Assembly (NCBI GenBank): GCA_964616985.1
Contig: CAZTVF010000040.1
Span: forward strand, 1 to 40,955
DNA length: 40,955 bases
Direction of reading: 5' to 3'
From: CAZTVF01 sp964616985
GTDB taxonomy: Bacteria > Planctomycetota > Phycisphaerae > SM23-33
Shown: positions 15,299 to 23,143 of the stretch, in pieces
Position numbering within the stretch: position 1 is the first letter of the stretch
Layout of the letters: each line of letters opens with the position of its first letter
Notes under the pieces: generated by a model
Seen by the model: only the letters and a program-made list of their open reading frames with translations
Database searches by the model: none
Told to the model about the DNA's origin: nothing
Made by a program: the position numbers and the translations under genes

Positions 15299-16678
15299 AT
15301 GGCGACGGCAAACTCGAATCCCACGACCGAAGGCGGCGGCCTGCAGCGCATTCCTCCCCACTCGATCCAGGCCGAGGCGTGCGTGCTGGGCTCCATGATC
15401 CTGTACGCCCCCGCCGTCGACATCGTCGTGCAGATCCTCAAGAGCGAATACTTCTACCGCCCCGCCCACCAGATCCTCTACAGCACCCTGGTGGAGATGC
15501 GGTCGGTCAACAAGCCCGTGGACCTCGTGACCCTGCGCGAAGAACTCGTCCGCCTCAAGCTGCTCGATCAGGTCGGCGGGATGGAATACATCGTCCCGCT
15601 GGTGGAGGGCCTGCCCGACGCGGGCAATGCCGAGTACTACTCGATGGTCGTCCGCGACAAGGCCCTGCTGCGCGAGTTGATCCTCGCCGGCAACGAGATG
15701 ATCCGCGAGGCGTACGACTCCAACGAGGAGGCCGCCCAGGTCGTCGAGCAGTGCGAGCAGCGCGTGTTTGAGATTTCCCAATCCCGCATAGGCCAGCAGG
15801 CCGTCGCCCTCAAAGGCCTCCTGCAGCAGGCGTTCGAAGGTCTGATGAAGAACGAGGGCCAGCTCATCACGGGCCTGGCCACCGGGTACCACGTCTTCGA
15901 CGAGATGACCAGCGGCCTGCAGAACGGCGAAATGATCATCCTCGCCGCGCGCCCCTCCATGGGCAAGACGTCCATCCTGCTGAACATGGCCGAGTACATG
16001 GCCGTCACCGACAACAACCCCATCGCGGTGTTCTCGCTGGAAATGTCCAAGGAGCAGGTGACGCAGCGATTCCTCGCCTCGCACGCGCGGTTCGACCTGC
16101 GGCAGATGCGTCGCGGCATCACGCCCGAGAGCTGGAAGGAACTGCAGATCGCCGCGGGAAACCTCGAGCAGGCCCCGATCTTCATCGACGATTCGCCCGT
16201 GCTGACGATCCTTCAGCTGCGGGCCAAGGCGCGGCGGCTCAAGGCGGCACATGATATCAAGTGCATCTTCCTCGATTACCTCCAGCTGATGACGTGGGGC
16301 GGCGGCTCGGGCACGCCCCGCCACGAGCAGATCACCGAGATCAGCCGCGGCATCAAGGCCCTGGCCCGCGAGCTGTCGATCCCTGTCATCTGCGCCGCGC
16401 AGCTGAACCGCGGCCCCACCGACCGCGAGACGCACCGCCCGCGAATGAGCGATCTGCGGGAGTCGGGCTCGATCGAGCAGGACGCCGACGTGGTCACGCT
16501 GCTGCACTGCGAGGATTACTACCACCTGGGCGAAGAAGGGTACAACCCCACCGGCACGACCGAGTTGATCGTGGCCAAGCAGCGTAACGGCCCCACCGGG
16601 ATCGTGAAGCTCGTGTTCCGCAAGGAGATCACCCGCTTCGAATCCGCCGCGCCCGACACCTACGCCGCCAGCATGTAG
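15299..16678 (+). CDS. dnaB: Replicative DNA helicase
   Basis: 459 residues. The N-terminal DnaB domain (about 15-120, with RIPPHSIQAEACVLGSMIL) is followed by a linker and the RecA-like motor (about 185-450). Walker A ARPSMGKTS is near 215-223. FSLEMSKEQVTQRF, the Walker B region IFLDYLQLM, CAAQLNRG and RMSDLRESGSIEQDAD follow in order. The hexamer unwinds DNA at the replication fork and binds primase. An upstream in-frame start at 15170 is rejected because it overlaps the promoter. The ATG has only a weak AGAAG site. Confidence 0.96.
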   Translation: MATANSNPTTEGGGLQRIPPHSIQAEACVLGSMILYAPAVDIVVQILKSEYFYRPAHQILYSTLVEMRSVNKPVDLVTLREELVRLKLLDQVGGMEYIVPLVEGLPDAGNAEYYSMVVRDKALLRELILAGNEMIREAYDSNEEAAQVVEQCEQRVFEISQSRIGQQAVALKGLLQQAFEGLMKNEGQLITGLATGYHVFDEMTSGLQNGEMIILAARPSMGKTSILLNMAEYMAVTDNNPIAVFSLEMSKEQVTQRFLASHARFDLRQMRRGITPESWKELQIAAGNLEQAPIFIDDSPVLTILQLRAKARRLKAAHDIKCIFLDYLQLMTWGGGSGTPRHEQITEISRGIKALARELSIPVICAAQLNRGPTDRETHRPRMSDLRESGSIEQDADVVTLLHCEDYYHLGEEGYNPTGTTELIVAKQRNGPTGIVKLVFRKEITRFESAAPDTYAASM

Positions 16679-16711
16679 CTGCGCAGAAGTGAAACAGTGA
16701 TTCATTGAATC

Positions 16712-16790
16712 GGTGAATCAGTGGCTTGGTGAGTCGGCGAATCAAGGTGCGCTCTGCCGATCCACCGATTCACTGATCAACTGATTCACC
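16712..16790. repeat. Imperfect palindrome of GAATCGGTG words
   Basis: Left arm 16712-16743 and right arm 16759-16790 are inverted copies, 25 of 32 bases alike, each built from variants of GGTGAATCAGT. It fills the gap between dnaB and the nucleoside hydrolase. No U-tract follows. The design is the same as at 22962-23093 but with another word. Confidence 0.6.
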
Positions 16791-16829
16791 AGTTTCTTCC
16801 CGTACGCCGACATCCGAAGGAGCGATATC

Positions 16830-17756
16830 TTGAGCATGAGCGACCGCTTGGCCATTCCCGTGATCCTCGACACCGACATCGGCGGGGATATCGACGATAC
16901 GTGGGCGATGGTGATGATGCTGCTGTCGCCGGAGCTGGACGTGAAGCTGATCGTGAGCGACACGTTCGACACCGAGTACCGCGCGAAGATCATCGCCAGG
17001 CTGCTGGAGGTGGCCGGCCGCACCGATGTGCCCGTGGGCATCGGCATCCGCCAGCCCACCGTGCCGGGGCAGGATACGCAGCAGGCGTGGGTGGAGGGCT
17101 ACCAGCTCAGCCGCTACCGGGGCAAGGTGCATGAGGACGGCGTGGCCGCGATCATCGAGACGATCATGAACTCGCCCCGGCCGGTGACGCTCATGTGCAT
17201 CGGCCCGGTGCCCAACATCCGCGAGGCGATCCGTCGCGAGCCGCGCATCGTCCAGCGGGCACGATTCGTCGGCATGCACGGCAGCATCGACCGCAACCAC
17301 AACGGCAAGGCCGGCCCCATCGTCGAGTACAACGTGCAGATCGATATCCCCTCCGCGCAGGCCGCCCTCAGCGCCCCCTGGGACGTCACCATCACCCCGC
17401 TGGACACCTGCGGCGTCATCCGCCTGACGGGCGAGAAGTACCAGGCCATCCGCCGGTCCACCCAGCCGCTGGCCCAGGCGATCATGGAGAACTACGAGGT
17501 GTGGCTCAAACGCGTCAATTACGAGCACGCGGGCCAACTCGAGACTCAAAGCTCCATCCTCTTCGACACCGTCGCCATTCACCTCGCCTACAGCACGCAG
17601 TGGCTGGAGATGCAGGATCTCGCCATCAGCGTCCGCGACGACGGCATGATGGTCCGCGATCCCAAGGCCAGGAAGATGCACGTGGCCATGAACTGGACCG
17701 ACCTGCCCGCCTACGAGGACGACCTCGTCGCCCGCCTGCTGGGCAAGAGGATGTAA
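16830..17756 (+). CDS. Nucleoside hydrolase family protein (IUNH-like)
   Basis: 308 residues. The N-terminus has the nucleoside hydrolase calcium/ribose motif as DTDIGGDIDDTWAM (about 14-27). The middle has LMCIGPVPNIREAI where the family has TGPLTNLA, and GMHGSIDRNHNG in place of MGG. The His of the usual C-terminal loop is not obvious. The family cleaves the N-glycosidic bond of ribonucleosides; substrate is unknown, and the changed motifs mean another sugar-linked substrate is possible. The start is TTG: AAGGAG (16817-16822) is seven bases before it, whereas the first ATG, six bases later, is too far. It shares a bidirectional terminator with csp. Confidence 0.8.
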   Translation: MSMSDRLAIPVILDTDIGGDIDDTWAMVMMLLSPELDVKLIVSDTFDTEYRAKIIARLLEVAGRTDVPVGIGIRQPTVPGQDTQQAWVEGYQLSRYRGKVHEDGVAAIIETIMNSPRPVTLMCIGPVPNIREAIRREPRIVQRARFVGMHGSIDRNHNGKAGPIVEYNVQIDIPSAQAALSAPWDVTITPLDTCGVIRLTGEKYQAIRRSTQPLAQAIMENYEVWLKRVNYEHAGQLETQSSILFDTVAIHLAYSTQWLEMQDLAISVRDDGMMVRDPKARKMHVAMNWTDLPAYEDDLVARLLGKRM

Positions 17757-17786
17757 CACCCCGACCGTCGCAAAAAATGTGTCGAT

Positions 17787-17821
17787 AAAAAAACGCCGTC
17801 GTTTCCGACGGCGTCTTTTTT
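17787..17821. terminator. Bidirectional intrinsic terminator
   Basis: Stem ACGCCGTCG 17793-17801 / CGACGGCGT 17806-17814 has a TTTC loop, A-rich on the left (17787-17793) and T6 on the right (17816-17821). It serves the nucleoside hydrolase on plus and the cold-shock gene on minus. Confidence 0.9.
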
Positions 17822-17836
17822 GGTCAGCGAGAAGGC

Positions 17837-18037
17837 TTATGCCTTGCGGACGTTGATCGCCTTGGGACCCTTGGGGCCCTGGGTCAGATCGAACGTGACG
17901 GCCTGGCCTTCGGCGAGGGACTTGAAGCCTTCGCCCTGGATATCACCGTGATGCACGAATGCATCGGTGCCGTCTTCTGCCGTGATGAAACCAAACCCCT
18001 TCGAATCGTTAAACCACTTCACCTTGCCTGATGCCAT
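17837..18037 (-). CDS. Cold-shock domain protein
   Basis: 66 residues, a complete single CSD: MASGKVKWFNDSKGFGFITAEDG carries RNP1 (KGFGFI), and DAFVHHGDI carries RNP2 (FVHH). It binds single-stranded RNA and DNA and acts as an RNA chaperone. The frame extends upstream but AAAGGAG lies eight bases before this ATG. The ~90 bases upstream on the minus strand form an AT-richer leader, as in other csp genes. Confidence 0.95.
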   Translation of the reverse strand: MASGKVKWFNDSKGFGFITAEDGTDAFVHHGDIQGEGFKSLAEGQAVTFDLTQGPKGPKAINVRKA

Positions 18038-18407
18038 AACAATGGCTCCTTTGAAAAGAAGAATCAGCTCATTGGATTCGCCGCCCAAATCCAAGCCTAC
18101 TGATCCGCTCGGGTGAAATGTCTTCACTGTTGCGGTAAAACCTGGCTTGCAAGCTGCAAATGAACGCGGACGCTAACCGAATTCGCCAGCGGCACGGGAA
18201 ACCATTTTCCCAACAACCGCCAGCCCGGGCTTATTGTCCCGGCCGGCTGGGCGATTGTCAACCGGCAAATAGCGAGATCATGCAGATGTGGAAACACCTT
18301 CACACAAGCCGATCGTTTGCGGAGGCTTGAAATGACACGGCGGCCCGCTTGAGGCCGCCGCGTCAACGTCTCACCTGCAAGGCGGCCGCCGGGGCCGCGA
18401 TGAATCA
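18038..18407. other. Gene-free stretch between csp and the STN gene
   Basis: 370 bases without a credible gene. On the minus strand it carries the csp leader. It holds two hairpins. One is CCAGCC 18220-18225 with GGCTGG 18245-18250, strengthened by an inner CGGG/CCCG. The other is CGGCGGCC 18338-18345 with GGCCGCCG 18353-18360, a member of the GGCGGCC family and perhaps the weak end of the STN gene. No clear promoter was found by eye. Confidence 0.5.
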
Positions 18408-19550
18408 TCAATGTTCGACGTCGCCCTCGGCCGGCTGCGTCGTCGTCTTCTTCGTGCCGTACTTAGCCATCAGCTTGGCCTTCTCGGCCAGCACCTGCTC
18501 GACGAATTCCTCCGGCAGGTCATCGCTGCGGAAGAAGACCTCGACGTTCGTGCCATCGGGGCCGGGCATGTTCATGCGGACCATGAACGCCGAGGGCTTG
18601 CGCTGCGGGGCACGCTCCTCCTGCTTCTTGAGGTCCTCGCTGACCATGACCCGCAGGCCGTCATCCGTGCGGAGAATCTCCAGCCCCGTCGCGCCGCGGA
18701 TCACCTCCAGGGCCTGGGCGATCGTCGCGTCGGCCATGATGAGGTTGAAGTTGGTCGCCACTTCCGACGGCACGTACTTCAGCACGCCGGGGTCCATCGA
18801 CAGCGTGACGCGGGCCTTGCGAGAGAGGTCCAGCAGGACCGTCACGAGCTTCTCGTTCTGGTAACGCAGCGACACCTGCTGCTGGAGCTGGCGGTTGATC
18901 TGCGCCTTGCGCTCGACCACGATGATCTCGTCGCCGTAGAGGTACCAAGTCCACGGCTGGCCCTGGCACAGCGCGTCAAGCCACTGGGCCGCCGTCCCCG
19001 GCAGGGCGCGGTCGGCACGGGCGATGGCCGCCGTTTTGTCGGCCGAGACCTGGAACACCACGTCGAGATCCTTGCTACCGGTGACCTTGCGAAGCTGCTC
19101 GACGGCCGAGCCCTGCTCGGGGCCCTGAAGCCTCTCGCCGTAAAGCTTCACGAGGATCTGCAGTTCGTCGTAGGTGGCGCTGCGGCACATGCGGGCGAGT
19201 GCCTCATTGGGAACGATGCGGACGGAGTCGTTCTCGATCACCCACTGCAACGCCTGCGGCGCCAGCAGCCGTGATAGGTCCTTGCGAAGCATGACGTTCT
19301 TGAGCTTCACGCTCACGCGGGTCTGGTCGCGGTACGGCAGGCAGGCGAGCGTCGAGTCCTCGATGATGAACTTCACGCCCGTCCTGGCCTGCAGGCGAGC
19401 GAACAGCTCGGAGATCGGGACGTCGTCCAGGACCAGGTCAAAAGGCTTGTCCAGCGCCTGCTGGAGGTTCACCGGCGCCGTCTGGCCGCAGGCCACCGCC
19501 GCCCACAGGCCCGCCGCCAGCACCGCCGCTACAAATCGCATCTTGTGCAT
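18408..19550 (-). CDS. Exported STN/secretin N0-like repeat protein
   Basis: 380 residues. It begins with a signal peptide (MHKMRFVAAVLAAGLWAAVACG; the AVACG end may be a lipobox-like site). Two STN-like modules follow: about 32-118 (FDLVLDDVPISELFARLQARTGVKFIIEDS, ending IENDSVRIVP) and about 213-300 (VSLRYQNEKLVTVLLDLSR, ending LRTDDGLRVM). STN domains occur at the N-terminus of secretins and TonB receptors and bind partners in the periplasm. No secretin pore or barrel follows. Start: GAGGAG lies five bases upstream of ATG 19550; the longer frame is rejected. It is third in a sigma/anti-sigma/STN row, so it may take part in signalling or in an envelope assembly. That is inference. Confidence 0.7.
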   Translation of the reverse strand: MHKMRFVAAVLAAGLWAAVACGQTAPVNLQQALDKPFDLVLDDVPISELFARLQARTGVKFIIEDSTLACLPYRDQTRVSVKLKNVMLRKDLSRLLAPQALQWVIENDSVRIVPNEALARMCRSATYDELQILVKLYGERLQGPEQGSAVEQLRKVTGSKDLDVVFQVSADKTAAIARADRALPGTAAQWLDALCQGQPWTWYLYGDEIIVVERKAQINRQLQQQVSLRYQNEKLVTVLLDLSRKARVTLSMDPGVLKYVPSEVATNFNLIMADATIAQALEVIRGATGLEILRTDDGLRVMVSEDLKKQEERAPQRKPSAFMVRMNMPGPDGTNVEVFFRSDDLPEEFVEQVLAEKAKLMAKYGTKKTTTQPAEGDVEH

Positions 19551-19570
19551 ATCTTCTCCTCGACAGAACG

Positions 19571-19640
19571 GGCGGCTGCCTTCGCAGGCGGCCGCCAATC
19601 AAAGTGACCGGGCGGCGGCCTCGCAAGGCGGCCACCCCAT
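19571..19640. repeat. Tandem GGCGGCC hairpin repeats
   Basis: GGCGGCTGCC 19571-19580 pairs with GGCGGCCGCC 19587-19596. A diverged second copy (GGCGGCGGCCTCGCAAGGCG onward) begins at 19611. They lie between the anti-sigma and STN genes, in the leader of the latter. Confidence 0.5.
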
Positions 19641-19658
19641 CAAGAGCTCGGTCAACAA

Positions 19659-20267
19659 TTATCTCATTTCGGGGAACGGAATGGGAGCCTGAGTGAGTTC
19701 CTGCGGCGGCGTCCTGCCGGCGGCCACCATCACCGTGCCCCGCGGCAGATCGGGCGAAAGCAGGTTCTCGGGCGGCGCCAGCCGGATGTCGGTCATCTCC
19801 ATCCGCAGGCAGGTGACCTCGACCACGCTCTCGCGGGTCGGGGCCGCCGGGGCCAGGACGGCAACCGTCACTTCGCTGACCGGCGACACGGGCGCCGAAG
19901 CGGGCTTCATCATCGTCCACACGCCGAAGGCGGCCGCAACCGCCGCAGCAACCGCCACCAGCCCGCCCACGAAGCGAGGCCGCAGCACGAGGAGGCGCGA
20001 GCGGCGATGCTCCAGCAGGTTCCGTCGTTCCAGCGAGGCCATGATGTCCTCGCGCTGGCTGGAATAGTCCAGGCCGTCGATCTCGCTGGCGCCCAGCGAC
20101 GCCAGTTGCTCGTCCAGTGCGGCATACTTCTGCAGCTCCTCGCGCAGATGCGGGTCCTCGGCCAGCCGCTTCTCCATGCGCCGCCGAGCGAAGTAGCCCA
20201 GCTGCCCGTCGAGGTACTGGCAGAGCTCAAACTCGAGCTGGTCGGCTTGGTTCATCTTGTCGTTCAT
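19659..20267 (-). CDS. Anti-sigma factor-like membrane protein
   Basis: 202 residues. The N-terminal ~90 residues are a charged helical domain (ADQLEFELCQYLDGQLGYFARRRMEKRLAEDPHLREELQKY, described in pieces of a typical anti-sigma N-terminus). The zinc HxxxCxxC motif is absent. One membrane segment lies at about 110-131 (FVGGLVAVAAAVAAAFGVW), then a Pro/Ala-rich periplasmic part of 70 residues. The gene follows the ECF sigma gene by 75 bases on the same strand, the usual place of its antagonist. Start: GAGGTGG lies five bases before ATG 20267. The role is inferred from layout and shape rather than from a family motif. Confidence 0.7.
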   Translation of the reverse strand: MNDKMNQADQLEFELCQYLDGQLGYFARRRMEKRLAEDPHLREELQKYAALDEQLASLGASEIDGLDYSSQREDIMASLERRNLLEHRRSRLLVLRPRFVGGLVAVAAAVAAAFGVWTMMKPASAPVSPVSEVTVAVLAPAAPTRESVVEVTCLRMEMTDIRLAPPENLLSPDLPRGTVMVAAGRTPPQELTQAPIPFPEMR

Positions 20268-20277
20268 ACACCACCTC

Positions 20278-20342
20278 AGGAAATCCAAAATCCGTGTTTC
20301 TTCTTTGTTTCGGATTTCGTGCTTCGTAATTCGAGCTTTCTT
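20278..20342. repeat. Degenerate AATCC/TTCGG word repeat
   Basis: AT-rich word repeat between the sigma and anti-sigma genes (AATCCAAAATCCG, then TTTCGGATTTCGTGCTTCG). Left and right words are partly complementary. It resembles 41-80. Confidence 0.35.
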
Positions 20343-20948
20343 CTACAAGTAGTCTCTCAGGCGGTCCTTGAGTTTCTTGCGGGCGGTGAACACGTGCCAC
20401 TTCACCGCTTCGACGCTGCAGCCCAGCATCTTGGCCACGTCCTTCTGGGGCATCTTGGCCACGCTGAACATCACCAGCGCCTTGCGCTGCATCTCGGGCA
20501 GGTCGCCCAGCACCTTGTCAATCTGCGCTTCCATTTCCTTTGCCGAGGCCGCCTCCAGCGGCGATTCGGCTGAGTCGTCCGGCAGGCTCAGCTCGCGTCC
20601 CTCGTCATCGCCGCTGGCAGCGTCGATCGACGCCGCATTCCGCAGCGCCCGCGCCCGGCGGCGATTGAGGGCCAGGTTGCTCACGATCCGCATCAGCCAG
20701 GGGCCGAACTGGCCCGCGTTGGTCAACAGCGGCAGCTTGTCGTAGGCCCGAAGAAACGCATCCTGCGTCACTTCCATCGCGTCGTCGAGATTGTTCAGCA
20801 GGCGATAGGCCACCGCGGTCGCTTGACGCTGGTAACGCCCTACGAGAATGTCAAAAGCGCCCAGTTCGCCGCTGCGGGCTTGCTGGACGAGCCGCCCGAC
20901 GTCGCTGGCCGGCGGGTCACCGCTATTGCCGTCTGCTAAATTGGACAC
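20343..20948 (-). CDS. ECF-type RNA polymerase sigma factor
   Basis: 201 residues. Region 2 (about 35-105) has the pattern AYRLLNNLDDAMEVTQDAFLRAYDKL and the -10 recognition helix ending in FGPWLMRIVSNLALNRRRA. Region 4 (about 140-195) has LPEMQRKALVMFSVAKMPQKDVAKMLGCSVEAVKWHVF, an HTH that reads the -35. There is no region 1 or 3, so it belongs to the RpoE-like group IV. It is followed by an anti-sigma-like gene and an exported STN protein, which suggests it answers to an envelope signal. The start is GTG. An inverted repeat ACGTT-N11-AACGT at 20961-20981 lies just upstream. Confidence 0.9.
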   Translation of the reverse strand: MSNLADGNSGDPPASDVGRLVQQARSGELGAFDILVGRYQRQATAVAYRLLNNLDDAMEVTQDAFLRAYDKLPLLTNAGQFGPWLMRIVSNLALNRRRARALRNAASIDAASGDDEGRELSLPDDSAESPLEAASAKEMEAQIDKVLGDLPEMQRKALVMFSVAKMPQKDVAKMLGCSVEAVKWHVFTARKKLKDRLRDYL

Positions 20949-21043
20949 GGCCTCAACCTAAACGTTAGTACATTAAGAACGTGCATCAAAATCGGCTCTT
21001 ACGCACGCCCGGGTCGGGGTTTCGGTTCACGATCCACAGCCGG

Positions 21044-22372
21044 TCAAATCTGGCCTCGTTCCCGCCGATGGTCGACCACTCGCTTGGCCTTGCCCAGCGA
21101 CCGCTCGATCGTCTGCGGCCCCACCAGCTCCACATTCATACGAATGCCGGCCACCGCTTGGATCTCCCGATCGATTTTATCACGCAAGGCCTGCATCTGG
21201 CTCATCTTGTCGGAGAAGTCCTGCGGGCGGATCTCCACGCGGACCGTCACCTCGTCCATGCTGCCAGGCCGCGAGACCTCAATCAGGTAGTGCGGCGCGG
21301 TGCCCTCCACGCGGAGCAGGGCCTCCTCGATCTGCGAGGGGAACACGTTTACGCCCCGGATGATCAGCATGTCGTCCGTCCGCCCGACGATGCGGCTCAT
21401 TCGCACGCCCGAGCGTCCGCAGGGGCAGGGCCGGTGGTCCAGCGTGGCGATGTCCCGCGTGCGGTAGCGGATGACGGGCATGGCGTGCTTGGTCAGCGTG
21501 GTGAAGACCAGCTCGCCGCGCTCGCCATCCTTCACCGGCTCGAGCGTCTGGGGGTCGATGCACTCTACCAGGAAGTGATCCTCCTGGATATGCATGCCGT
21601 CGCGGACCACGCACTCGCCGCTGACGCCGGGGCCCATGACCTCGCTGAGGCCGTAGTTGTTGAACGCCATCAGGTCCATTTCGCTCTCGATCGTGCGGCG
21701 CATGTCCTCGGTCCAGGGCTCGCCGCCGAAATGGGCGAACTTCAGCGGCAGCGTCCGCGGATCGTGCCCTTCCTGGCGGGCCACCTCGGCGATGTTCAGC
21801 GCGTAGCTGGGCGTACACACCAGCACCTGCGACTCCAAGTCGTTGATCAGCATGATCTGCCGCGGCGTGTTGCCCGACGCCGCCGGAACGACGGCCGCCC
21901 CCACCCGCTCCACGCCGTAGTGCAACCCGAAGCCGCCCGTGAACAGCCCGTAGCCGAACGCAATGTGCACCGTGTGCTCTGCGCGCAGGCCGCCGGCGAC
22001 GAGGAAGCGGGCGCACAGGTCAGCCCAGAGGCGCAGGTCGTGCTCGTCATACGCGACGAAGATGGGCTTGCCCGTCGTGCCGCTGGAGCCGTGGATGCGC
22101 ACGACGTTCTCGCGCGGCACGGCCAGCAGGCCCAGGGGATAGTTGTCGCGGAAGTCGGTCTTGACGGTCAGCGGCAGGCGGCGGACATCGTCCAGCGTTC
22201 GGATGCTTCCGGGGCGAAAGCCCGCCTTCTGGAAGGCGTCCTTGTAGAACGGGACCTCCGCCACGCGCTCGACCGTCTCCTGCAGGCGCTGGAGCTGGAG
22301 CGAGGCAAGGCCCTGCCGCGACATCAGTTCGGCGGGGTCGAAGATGCGGTTCTCATATGCAAATAAAGCCAT
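21044..22372 (-). CDS. paaK: Phenylacetate-CoA ligase family protein, copy 1
   Basis: 442 residues. An ANL-family adenylating enzyme that joins aryl-acetates to CoA via an acyl-AMP. The ATP loop HGSSGTTGKP is at 94-103. FNNYGLSEVMGPG, YRTRDIATL, and the PaaK-specific CPCGRSG and IIRGVNVFPSQIEE follow, then the C-terminal lid with catalytic-type GKAKRVVD. It closes the row of ior genes on the minus strand, so aryl-acetates from aromatic amino acids are the likely substrates. GGGAG lies six bases before the ATG. The second copy at 23144 has exactly the same length but clearly differs in sequence, so the two are diverged paralogues. Confidence 0.9.
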   Translation of the reverse strand: MALFAYENRIFDPAELMSRQGLASLQLQRLQETVERVAEVPFYKDAFQKAGFRPGSIRTLDDVRRLPLTVKTDFRDNYPLGLLAVPRENVVRIHGSSGTTGKPIFVAYDEHDLRLWADLCARFLVAGGLRAEHTVHIAFGYGLFTGGFGLHYGVERVGAAVVPAASGNTPRQIMLINDLESQVLVCTPSYALNIAEVARQEGHDPRTLPLKFAHFGGEPWTEDMRRTIESEMDLMAFNNYGLSEVMGPGVSGECVVRDGMHIQEDHFLVECIDPQTLEPVKDGERGELVFTTLTKHAMPVIRYRTRDIATLDHRPCPCGRSGVRMSRIVGRTDDMLIIRGVNVFPSQIEEALLRVEGTAPHYLIEVSRPGSMDEVTVRVEIRPQDFSDKMSQMQALRDKIDREIQAVAGIRMNVELVGPQTIERSLGKAKRVVDHRRERGQI

Positions 22373-22503
22373 ATTATTCTCCCATGTGGACGCACCGGCG
22401 TCATCGCGCTGGCATGCGGCCGGGCCGGCTCGGGCGGGGCATGCCGCACGTCATGAACAGCGAGACGTTTCAGCGTGGTCACGCGGATCAGCGCCTCGGC
22501 GGG

Positions 22504-22944
22504 CTACTTTCCTGCCCGGCTGTAGAGCTCGACGCCGCTGATGACGTTGATGCCCTTGGCCTGGAGGGCCTTGATGGCCGAGTCGGGGTCGTCGAAGCGG
22601 AACACGAGCACGGCCTTGTCTTCCTTGCGGAAGGTGAAGGCGTACATGTACTCGATGTTCAGGCCCGCCTGGTCGATGATGGCCAGCACGTCGGCCAGCC
22701 CGCCGGGGCGATCGACCACCTCGGTGGCGACGACCTCGGTGATGTTGACCACGCAGCCCGCCTGCTCCAGCACGGTCTTGGCCTTCTCCCAGTCGCGGAC
22801 GATGAGGCGCAGGATGCCGAACTGGCGCGTGTCGGCCAGCGACAGCGTCAGGATATTCACCCCCGCATCGGCCAGCGCCTTACATGCCAGGCGCAGGTGA
22901 CCGGGCTTGTTCTCCAGGAACAGCGACAGTTGGTTGATCTTCAT
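22504..22944 (-). CDS. Tandem ACT-domain protein
   Basis: 146 residues made of two ACT domains, about 1-70 (QLSLFLENKPGHLRLACKALADAGVNI) and 72-140 (VVATEVVDRPGGLADVLAIIDQAGLNIEYMYAF). Each has the PGxL turn where amino acids bind. There is no catalytic domain. Stand-alone double-ACT proteins of this type are commonly found next to paaK and ior genes and are thought to sense aromatic or branched amino acids. Here it lies between the two paaK copies. GAGG lies before the ATG. What it controls is unknown. Confidence 0.85.
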   Translation of the reverse strand: MKINQLSLFLENKPGHLRLACKALADAGVNILTLSLADTRQFGILRLIVRDWEKAKTVLEQAGCVVNITEVVATEVVDRPGGLADVLAIIDQAGLNIEYMYAFTFRKEDKAVLVFRFDDPDSAIKALQAKGINVISGVELYSRAGK

Positions 22945-22961
22945 GGACGCCTCGTTATCTA

Positions 22962-23093
22962 GTTAACTGGTTAACTCGTTAACTGGTTGACTGGTTGCTC
23001 TTGTTGAACCTTTGCACCCGGCGGTCATGGTGACGCCATCTCAATCGCGGCGTCACCTCCCGAGTTAACCAGTTAACGAATTAACCAGTTAAC
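22962..23093. repeat. Nested palindrome of GTTAACTG words, 132 bases
   Basis: Outer arms 22962-22991 and 23064-23093 are inverted copies, 28 of 30 bases alike. Each is made of GTTAACTG or CGTTAACTG words. Inside, GGTGACGCC 23029-23037 pairs perfectly with GGCGTCACC 23049-23057. It lies between the ACT gene and paaK copy 2. There is no gene and no U-tract. Confidence 0.75.
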
Positions 23094-23143
23094 ATGTCTC
23101 CGCTCGCCAGCAACGCCGCCCATGCCGCGCGCATCGGCACGAT

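Noticed and set aside
22962..23093. CRISPR array
   Set aside because: The words are too short, without spacers of regular length, and arranged as inverted arms. No cas genes are near.
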